From the NCBI RefSeq assembly GCF_030409305.1, contig NZ_JAUFPQ010000017.1:8106-72105 (forward strand): 64,000 nucleotides of DNA. The letters run 5' to 3'. Position 1 is the stretch's first letter. Each line of letters opens with the position of its first letter. The notes under the pieces are model-generated. The model had not been told where the DNA came from, searched no databases, and saw only the letters and a program-made list of their open reading frames with translations. Origin of the DNA: Halomonas maura. Its GTDB lineage: Bacteria; Pseudomonadota; Gammaproteobacteria; Pseudomonadales; Halomonadaceae. Positions 55,123-61,957 of this stretch are shown here, piece by piece. The position numbers and the translations under genes were made by a program.

Positions 55123-56855
55123 GGGGCCTCCGAATCGCTGGGCTGACGGCGGGCCACCTGGCCGGCCCCTGCCTCGCCATCGCGCCCCGCCATCCGCGCC
55201 AGCACGCGATCCCGCGGGCCGAACAGCCGGACACGCCCCTTCTCGAGGACCAACAGCCGGTCGACCCGGCGCAACACACCCGTGCGGTGGCTGATGACCA
55301 GCAGGGTGACGCCTTCCCGGCGCAGGGCGTCCATGGCGTGGGCGAGGGCCTGCTCACCGTGGTGGTCGAGGTTGCTGTTGGGCTCGTCCAGGACGACCAG
55401 GGCGGGACTGCCGTAGAGCGCGCGTGCCAGGCCGATGCGCTGGCGCTGCCCCGCGGACAGCAGCCCGCCGCTCGCCTCGATGCGGGTGTCGTAGCCATCG
55501 GGAAGGCGCAGGATCATCTCGTGGACGCCGGCACGGCGGGCGGCCTCGATCACCTTGTCGCTGTCGACGGTGGCAAAGCGGGCGATGTTCTCGCCGATGG
55601 TGCCGCCGAACAGCTCGACGTCCTGCGGCAGGTAGCCGAGGTGGGGCCCCAGGGCCTGGCGATCCCAGCGCGTGATATCCGCCCCATCGAGGCGCACGCA
55701 GCCGTCCCAGGTCGGCCAGACCCCCAGCACCAGTCGCGCCAGGGTCGTCTTGCCCGAGGCGCTGGGGCCGATGATGCCGACCTGCTCCCCCGGCGCGAGG
55801 CGCAGGTCGACGCCGGCCACGATGGGATGTGACCCGCCTGGCGCCCCGGCGGTGACGGTTTCCAGGGCCAGCCGGCCCTCGGGGCGGGGCAGCGACATGA
55901 CGGGCGCCGAGGGCGGCTGCTCGCGGAACAGTGCCTCGAGACGGCGGTAGGCGGCCCGCGCCCCGACGATGCCGCGCCAGCTACCGACCAGCTGATCCAC
56001 CGGGGCCAGCACGCGCCCCAGCAGGTTCGACCCGGCGATCATCATCCCCGGCGTGATCCGCTCATCGAGCACCAGCAGGGCACCGAGCCCCAGGATCAAC
56101 GACTGCAGCAGCAGGCGCAGGGCCCGGGTGAGGCTCGAGAGCATCGCCGCCCGGTCACTGGCCCGTGACTGCAGCCACAGCCCGTGCCGATGGCGCGCCA
56201 GCCAACCTCCGGCGATGCTCGACAGCATGCCCATGGCATCGAGCGCCTCGGCATTGCGCAGGTTGCCGGCGGCCAGCTCCCGGGACCCGCTCTGCTCGCG
56301 CCCCGCCGCATCCAGTAGCCCCCGGGTGGCCTTCTCGCTGGCCACGACCAGCGCCAACAGGATGACACCGGCGAGGCAGGCGAAGGCCCCGAACCAGGGG
56401 TCGAACAGGTACAGCAGGCCGAGATAGACCGGCACCCAGAGGACATCGAAGAAGGCCAGCAGCCCGCCCCCGGCCAGTCCCTGGCGCAGGGTCGCGAGGT
56501 CGTCCAGGGGCCAGGCGGCCTGCCCACCCGAGCGGCACAGGCCACGTCGGAACATCGCCGCGTGCAGGGGCTCGCTGACCCGGGCATCGAGGCGGTTGCC
56601 GAGGCGCACCAGGATGCCCGACCGCACCCACTCGAGGCCGCCGACCACGATGAACAGGAAGATCACCACCAGGGTCAGCATCAGCAGGGTCTCTTCGCTG
56701 CCGGTGGTGATCACGCGGTCGTAGACCTGCAGCATGTACAGCGCCGGCGTCAGCATCAGCAGGTTGAGACACAGGCTGAACCCGGCCACCCAGAACAGGG
56801 AGTCGCGGCAGGCAGTCAGCGCGTGGCGCAGTGTGGTGTTCGCATCAGACGCCAT
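55119..56855 (-). CDS. Type I secretion ABC permease/ATPase, PrtD-like
   Basis: A 578-residue inner-membrane exporter. The start is Met at 56855 (MASDANTTLRHALTACRDSL), with AAGGAGG 15 bp upstream. The TM domain (about 15-310) shows LNLLMLTPALYMLQVYDRVI, typical of PrtD/HasD/AprD. The nucleotide-binding domain (about 330-560) has Walker A GPSASGKTTLARL, signature LSAGQRQRIGLARAL and Walker B ALVVLDEPNSNLD. There is no N-terminal C39 peptidase domain, so substrates are exported uncleaved with C-terminal signals. It is divergent from the first beta-helix/RTX gene, its most likely cargo. Confidence 0.93.
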   Translation of the reverse strand: MASDANTTLRHALTACRDSLFWVAGFSLCLNLLMLTPALYMLQVYDRVITTGSEETLLMLTLVVIFLFIVVGGLEWVRSGILVRLGNRLDARVSEPLHAAMFRRGLCRSGGQAAWPLDDLATLRQGLAGGGLLAFFDVLWVPVYLGLLYLFDPWFGAFACLAGVILLALVVASEKATRGLLDAAGREQSGSRELAAGNLRNAEALDAMGMLSSIAGGWLARHRHGLWLQSRASDRAAMLSSLTRALRLLLQSLILGLGALLVLDERITPGMMIAGSNLLGRVLAPVDQLVGSWRGIVGARAAYRRLEALFREQPPSAPVMSLPRPEGRLALETVTAGAPGGSHPIVAGVDLRLAPGEQVGIIGPSASGKTTLARLVLGVWPTWDGCVRLDGADITRWDRQALGPHLGYLPQDVELFGGTIGENIARFATVDSDKVIEAARRAGVHEMILRLPDGYDTRIEASGGLLSAGQRQRIGLARALYGSPALVVLDEPNSNLDHHGEQALAHAMDALRREGVTLLVISHRTGVLRRVDRLLVLEKGRVRLFGPRDRVLARMAGRDGEAGAGQVARRQPSDSEAP

Positions 56856-57181
56856 AACGGAATACAGACCTCCTTGCCGGGGAGAACTGCCCCGTCTCCC
56901 TGCTTCAAACAAGCCGATGGTCGATCGACATCAGCGCGTGATCCTGGCCATTGTCCGGCACGCCGTTGACGCCCTTCGGCGCCATATAGAACACTAAAAA
57001 AGCCGTGTCTTATCACGGAACGTGCGGCACCATACCTGCCAACCTTCCCATCTTCAACCTCTCGATTGCGTCTCCAAATGCCGACAGCATCGGACTGTTT
57101 TATCGCAAGATTTATCGCGGTAATCGGGTGGGAATGGCCAGGAGGTGTGTCGCAATATTCAGACAAGAAAGGAGTCCTTTA
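56856..57181. other. Divergent intergenic region, T1SS / beta-helix gene 1
   Basis: 326 bp with no convincing gene, and lower in GC than its neighbours. ATATAGAACACTAAAAAAG (56982-57000) could hold a promoter core for the leftward secretion operon. TTTTATCGCAAGATTTATCG (57098-57117) is AT-rich ahead of the rightward gene, whose strong Shine-Dalgarno AAAGGAG ends 7 bp before ATG 57182. I see no clear operator. Confidence 0.4.
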
Positions 57182-59053
57182 ATGAGTTCAACCATCGAGG
57201 TTGGCACGGACACCAGCGCCGACGAACTCGAGTCATTGATACGGGATGCCGCCCCCGGCAGCACCGTGAAGCTCGCCGCCGGCGACTTCGAATTCGATGA
57301 CGCCATCACCATCGACCGCTCCGACGTCTCCCTGATTGGTGCGGGGAGCGGAGACACGCGACTGACCTTCACCGACACGGCCCTGTCTCGGGATGAGGAT
57401 CACGCGATTCATGTGAATGGCAGCGAGAACACCGACCTGGGTGAGCTCGCCGGCGACGCGGGACAGGGTGCACGACGCCTGACGCTGGACGACACCCAGG
57501 AGCTGGCCGTCGGCGACACCATCCGGGTCTGGCAGGACAACGACGACGCCTTCCTCGACGCGATCGGCGACCACTCCTGGCGCAAGGTGGAACACGCGGA
57601 ACTACGCACCAGCATGGCCAAGGTCACCGGCGTCGAGGGCAACGAGGTCAGCCTCGATCGCGGCGTCCGCTTCGATTTCCAGTCGGGCCAGGCCAAGGTG
57701 GAGAAACTCGACACGGTGGATAACGTCAGCCTGAAGGGCTTCAGCGTCGACTTCGAGCTCGGCGAGGCCGACGCCGGCGAGTTCTCGAACACCCAGGACG
57801 ACCTGACCGACTATCGCGCGGTGCACCTGGAAGGCACGGTGAACAGTGACCTCGAGGACATCCGGGTCGACGATGGTCCGTCCACCGCCTTCCGCTTCTC
57901 CCGGGCCATGGATCTCCAGGCCGACGACCTGCAGGCCCACGGCGCCTTCAACAAGGGCAGCGGCGGCAACGGCTACGCCTACGAGCTGCACGAGAGCTAC
58001 GACGGGCAGCTCAGCGGCCTCGAGGACAGCGGCATGCGCCATGGCCTGGTCTTCGCCTCCTGGCGGTCCTCGGCGGGCAACGACGTCGAGGTGGCGTCCA
58101 CCACCCGGGACGTCAACTTCCACGGCGGGCGCGATCATGACAACAGCGTCCGCGTGCGGCGCTCCGAGCGGGACCCGGAGGCCGATGAGCTGTCACCGAG
58201 CCTGTATGTCAACGAGCACGGCGAGAGCTTCGGCGCCCCCACCGACGCCGAGGCCAACCGTGTGGCCTTCGACTACGTTCAAGGCTCGGGCCGCGAAGAC
58301 CAGATCCAGGGCTCGGACGACGGCGTCTACCTGGATGGCGGCCTGGGAGACGACGTGCTGCTGGGCGGTGCCGGCGACGACATCCTCCAGGGCGGGCCGG
58401 GCGATGACTGGTATGACGGCACCGACCGGCTCGACGGTGGCCAGGGCGTCGATACCGCGCGCTACACCGGCGACTTTTCCGCCCACGAGATCGCCTTCAC
58501 CGAGGACGGCCCCGTGGTGACCGGCCAGGGCAGCGAGGACACCCTGGTAGACATGGAGTTCGCGGTCTTCGGCGACGGCACCACCCTGCACCTGGCCTCG
58601 GGCAACGCCTTCGCCGGCACGGCCCTCGAGACGCCCGACGCCGAGGAGATCCTCGCCGGCGACGGGCAGACCCCGGCCCTGCTGGACGAGGACGCCGAGT
58701 TACTGGTCACCGGCAACGTCACCAGCCAGTGGTCGGATGGCTACGTGGCCGAGGTCTTCGTCGAGAACGTCTCCGATGACGACATCGTCAATCCCGAGGT
58801 CGGTTTCGATCTGCCCGCCGGGATCGACACCCTGTGGAACGGCGAGCTGGGCGAAGGGACCGACGGCTATCGCGTCCAGGACGACAACGCCAACACCCTC
58901 GCTCCGGGCGAGGCCTGGCGGTTCGCCTTCCAGGCCAGTGGCGAGGACGACACGCTGCCCGACGAGATGACGGCCAGTGGGCCGGAGGGTCAGTCCCTGG
59001 ACGTGCAGGTCCTCGGACTGGGCAACACCGCGATCGAGGAAGTGGCCGCCTGA
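57182..59053 (+). CDS. Secreted parallel beta-helix / RTX / CBM2-like protein 1
   Basis: A 623-residue acidic protein without an N-terminal signal peptide, fitting type I secretion. Residues about 1-375 form a right-handed parallel beta-helix of pectate-lyase/epimerase style (AAPGSTVKLAAGDFEFDDAI, ITIDRSDVSLIGAGSGDTRL), with a highly conserved block at 252-271. Three RTX nonapeptides lie at about 386-412 (GGLGDDVLL, GGAGDDILQ, GGPGDDWYD), followed by an RTX-associated segment to about 475. A CBM2-like beta-sandwich lies at about 504-600 (VTSQWSDGYVAEVFVENVSD ... LWNGELGEG ... LAPGEAWRFAFQ). The last 18 residues (LDVQVLGLGNTAIEEVAA) are shared with the downstream paralog and are the likely export signal. 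Function is unknown; a polysaccharide lyase, epimerase or glycan-binding matrix protein is plausible. Confidence 0.85.
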   Translation: MSSTIEVGTDTSADELESLIRDAAPGSTVKLAAGDFEFDDAITIDRSDVSLIGAGSGDTRLTFTDTALSRDEDHAIHVNGSENTDLGELAGDAGQGARRLTLDDTQELAVGDTIRVWQDNDDAFLDAIGDHSWRKVEHAELRTSMAKVTGVEGNEVSLDRGVRFDFQSGQAKVEKLDTVDNVSLKGFSVDFELGEADAGEFSNTQDDLTDYRAVHLEGTVNSDLEDIRVDDGPSTAFRFSRAMDLQADDLQAHGAFNKGSGGNGYAYELHESYDGQLSGLEDSGMRHGLVFASWRSSAGNDVEVASTTRDVNFHGGRDHDNSVRVRRSERDPEADELSPSLYVNEHGESFGAPTDAEANRVAFDYVQGSGREDQIQGSDDGVYLDGGLGDDVLLGGAGDDILQGGPGDDWYDGTDRLDGGQGVDTARYTGDFSAHEIAFTEDGPVVTGQGSEDTLVDMEFAVFGDGTTLHLASGNAFAGTALETPDAEEILAGDGQTPALLDEDAELLVTGNVTSQWSDGYVAEVFVENVSDDDIVNPEVGFDLPAGIDTLWNGELGEGTDGYRVQDDNANTLAPGEAWRFAFQASGEDDTLPDEMTASGPEGQSLDVQVLGLGNTAIEEVAA

Positions 59054-59082
59054 GGCCGGCTGCGCGACTCACGCGGTGAAGG

Positions 59083-59107
59083 AAGGGCACCCCCGGGTGC
59101 CCTTTTT
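59083..59107 (+). terminator. Intrinsic terminator of beta-helix gene 1
   Basis: AAGGGCACCC (59083-59092) and GGGTGCCCTT (59095-59104) form a perfect 10-bp stem with loop CC, followed by TTT. Because it ends the first gene, the second paralog needs its own promoter. Confidence 0.88.
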
Positions 59108-59602
59108 CGTGCACTGTCGCCCGATGGCGTCAGCGTGGCTGACACCCCCGCCCCAGGCCCCGGTTCCGGCGGCAAACGGGCATCACCACCAGCGGGATTC
59201 TCATACTTTTTTACTATAAATAAAGACAAGCTGATACAGGAAAACAGCTCGGATATTTCATCCATAGATACTGATATTTCTTCATCGACCTCTGAAAGCC
59301 CTAACATATCAATTTCTTACCGACGAAGGGTGGCTCATCGACGGAAATCGTCCCCCACCAGCCCTTCCATTCTTCCCACTCGACGCCGCGCGCGCCCGTT
59401 TTACTTGCCCGACAAGCATAGTTAGGATTCCCGGCCAGGGAGGCGGAGCAACGGCGAGCATGGCGCCACGCGCGTGCGCAAGCCCTCACGCCATTGCCGT
59501 CGCCGATCGACATGTCGGCCCCGGTCTTGCGATGTGCTCTGCCGTGCCACCGACCGACACCACAAGAATTGACACGCCAGGCGCTTCCAGGGGGCGAGAC
59601 TC
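59108..59602 (+). promoter_or_regulatory. AT-rich upstream region of beta-helix gene 2 with phased direct repeats
   Basis: A gap of about 495 bp without a convincing gene. Segment 59200-59330 is the most AT-rich stretch of the window (TACTTTTTTACTATAAATAA at 59206-59225). Within it GATATTTC occurs twice, at 59252-59259 and 59273-59280, 21 bp apart (two helical turns), each followed by a TC(C/A)AT-like extension. It is probably the promoter and activator region of the second paralog. The far position from ATG 59603 implies a long leader or a further promoter. Confidence 0.5.
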
Positions 59603-61795
59603 ATGACGACCATCGATATCGATCCTTCCATCACGGCCGACGATCTGCAGACGCTGATCGACGAGGCGCCAAGCGGCGCCACCCTGCGCTTCGCCGCCGG
59701 CCATTACGCCTTCGATCATGCCCTGCACGTCTCTCGCTCCGACATCTCGCTGGTCGGCGCCGGCGCCGGCGAGACGGTGCTGACCTTCAGTGACCGGGCC
59801 CTGTCGAGCAACGACTACGCCATTCGGCTCGACGGGACGGAGAAGAGCTATACGGGGGCGCTGGCCACCGACGTCAGCGAGGGCAGCCGCCAGCTGACGC
59901 TGGCGGACGGCCACGACCTCCAGCTCGGCGACACCCTGCGCCTCTGGCAGGACAATGACGAGGCCTTCTTCGACGATATCGGCGACACCAGCTGGCGCAA
60001 GGTGGCATATGCCGAGCAGCGCACCAGCATGGCCAGGGTCGAGTCGGTGGACGGGAATACCATCACCCTCGACCGTGGCGTGCACTTCGACTTCGCGGCC
60101 GGCAAGACGCAGGTCGCCCGCATGGAGACCGTCAACGACGTCACCCTGGAGGGCTTCAGCGTCGACTTCGCGCTGGGTTCTCCCGACCCGGGCGCCTTCG
60201 AGAACACCCTGGAGACGCTGGCCGGCTACCACGCCATCCTGCTGACCGGCACCACGGAAACCCGGCTCGCCGACATCCGGGTCAATGACGGCCCTTCCAC
60301 GGCCTTCCGCTTCTCCAGCACCCTGGATCCCGTCGCCGAGGACCTCGAGGCCCACGGCGCCTTCAACAAGGGCAGCGGCGGCAATGGCTACGCCTATGAG
60401 CTGCACGAGAGCTACGACGGCCGGTTCACCGGGCTCGAGGACAGCGGCATGCGCCACAGCCTGGTCTTCGCCTCCTGGCGGTCCTCGGTGGGCAACGAGG
60501 TCCAGATCGTCTCCACCGACCGCGATGTCAACTTCCACGGCGGCCGCGATCACGACAACAGCGTCCGCGTGCTGAGTTCCATCCGCGACCCGGACACCGA
60601 CGCCCTGTCACCGGCGCTGTACATCAACGAGGAAGGCGAGAGCTTCGGGGCTCCCACCGATGCCGAGGCCAACGAGGTGGTGTTCGACTACCTGATCGGT
60701 TCGCGTCGCGACGACGTCGTCCAGGGCTCCGACGATGGCGTCTACCTGAACGGCGGCGCGGGGCATGACGCGCTGTCGGGAGGCAGCGCCGATGACGTCC
60801 TCCAGGGTGGCCCTGGTAACGACTGGTACGACGGCAGCGACACGCTCGACGGCGGCCAGGGCATCGATACGGCCCGCTACACCGGCGCCTTTGCGGACCA
60901 CGACATCCAGTTCGCCGAGAACGGCGTGATCATCACCGGCCAGGGCAGCCAGGACACCCTGACCGATATGGAGTTCGCGGTGTTCGGCGACGGCATCACC
61001 CTGCACCTCGCCTCGGGCAATGCCTTTCGCGGCTCGCCACTGGCGATGCCCCGCCCCGAGGAGATCCTCAGCGGTGGCGGCGACGCCCCGGCGTTGAGCA
61101 TCACCAGTCAGGTCACCAGCAGCTGGTCCTCGGGCCATGTCGCCGAGGTGTTCGTCGAGAATGTCTCCGATGCCGACATCGTCAATCCCGAGGTCGGGTT
61201 CGACCTGGCCGCCGACCTCGACACCCTGTGGAACGGCGACGTCACCCGGGATGGCGACCGCTACTGGGTACGGGACGACAGCGACAATGTCCTCGCCCCG
61301 GGCGACAGCTGGCGCTTCGCCTTCAAGGCCTATGGGGAGGAAGCGCCGCCCAGCCATGTCGCGGCCCGGGACGAAGCCGGCCAGCCCCTGGAGATCCTCG
61401 GCAAGGGGGGAGCGACCCCCGCCCTGCTGGATGACGACGCCGAGCTGCTGGTCACCGGCAATATCACCAGCCAGTGGTCCGATGGCTACGTGGCCGAGGT
61501 CTTCGTCGAGAACGTCTCCGACGACGACATCATCGACCCCGAGCTCGCCTTCGACCTGCCTGCCGAGATCGACACCCTGTGGAATGGCGATGTCAGCGGC
61601 AGGGACGGGGGCTACCTCGTCCGCGACGACGGCGACCTCACCCTCGCCCCCGGCGAGAGCTGGCGCTTCGCCTTCAAGGCCTACGGCGAAGATACTCCGC
61701 CCGCCGAGATGACGGCCCAGGATGTGGCGGGTCAGGCCCTGGACGTCCAGGTCCTCGGGCTCGGCAACGCCGCGATCGAGGAAGTGGCCGCCTGA
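59603..61795 (+). CDS. Secreted parallel beta-helix / RTX / double CBM2-like protein 2
   Basis: A 730-residue paralog of the preceding secreted protein, likewise without a signal peptide. The beta-helix is at about 1-375 (ISLVGAGAGETVLTFSDRAL; conserved block 250-269), and RTX repeats at about 382-410 (GGAGHDALS, GGSADDVLQ, GGPGNDWYD; the middle one is degenerate). Two CBM2-like domains follow, at about 497-590 (VTSSWSSGHVAEVFVENVSD) and 611-705 (ITSQWSDGYVAEVFVENVSD), joined by GKGGATPALLDDDAELLVTG. The second CBM2-like domain and the tail LDVQVLGLGNAAIEEVAA match paralog 1 almost base for base, so the extra module is an internal duplication. It is predicted cargo of the adjacent T1SS. Confidence 0.85.
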   Translation: MTTIDIDPSITADDLQTLIDEAPSGATLRFAAGHYAFDHALHVSRSDISLVGAGAGETVLTFSDRALSSNDYAIRLDGTEKSYTGALATDVSEGSRQLTLADGHDLQLGDTLRLWQDNDEAFFDDIGDTSWRKVAYAEQRTSMARVESVDGNTITLDRGVHFDFAAGKTQVARMETVNDVTLEGFSVDFALGSPDPGAFENTLETLAGYHAILLTGTTETRLADIRVNDGPSTAFRFSSTLDPVAEDLEAHGAFNKGSGGNGYAYELHESYDGRFTGLEDSGMRHSLVFASWRSSVGNEVQIVSTDRDVNFHGGRDHDNSVRVLSSIRDPDTDALSPALYINEEGESFGAPTDAEANEVVFDYLIGSRRDDVVQGSDDGVYLNGGAGHDALSGGSADDVLQGGPGNDWYDGSDTLDGGQGIDTARYTGAFADHDIQFAENGVIITGQGSQDTLTDMEFAVFGDGITLHLASGNAFRGSPLAMPRPEEILSGGGDAPALSITSQVTSSWSSGHVAEVFVENVSDADIVNPEVGFDLAADLDTLWNGDVTRDGDRYWVRDDSDNVLAPGDSWRFAFKAYGEEAPPSHVAARDEAGQPLEILGKGGATPALLDDDAELLVTGNITSQWSDGYVAEVFVENVSDDDIIDPELAFDLPAEIDTLWNGDVSGRDGGYLVRDDGDLTLAPGESWRFAFKAYGEDTPPAEMTAQDVAGQALDVQVLGLGNAAIEEVAA

Positions 61796-61800
61796 GTCCG

Positions 61801-61841
61801 CGAGCCGACCGGAGACACCCAGGGTGTCCCCGGTCGGCTCG
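61801..61841 (+). terminator. Long hairpin after beta-helix gene 2
   Basis: Nineteen-base arms (61801-61819 and 61823-61841) pair at 18 of 19 positions with a 3-base loop. No U-tract follows. It likely ends the transcript of paralog 2. Confidence 0.65.
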
Positions 61842-61957
61842 CACGTCCCCTGGCCGTTAATCCACTACACTTCCGTATGAGGCTTAATAAGCAAAATCCA
61901 TTACAAAGCTAGTTCGTCCCGACTCACGCCAGCGGGGCGACGCCAAGGAAGCTGCCC

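Noticed and set aside
59135-59513. Small open frames on both strands in the AT-rich gap
   Set aside because: No ribosome site, no hydrophobic or domain pattern, Ser/Arg-rich composition; the region looks regulatory.
57182-61795. Assignment of the paralogs as AlgE-type mannuronan C5-epimerases
   Set aside because: The overall layout is similar, but the YGxDPH(D/E) catalytic motif is absent and CBM2-like domains are not part of AlgE. Function is left open.
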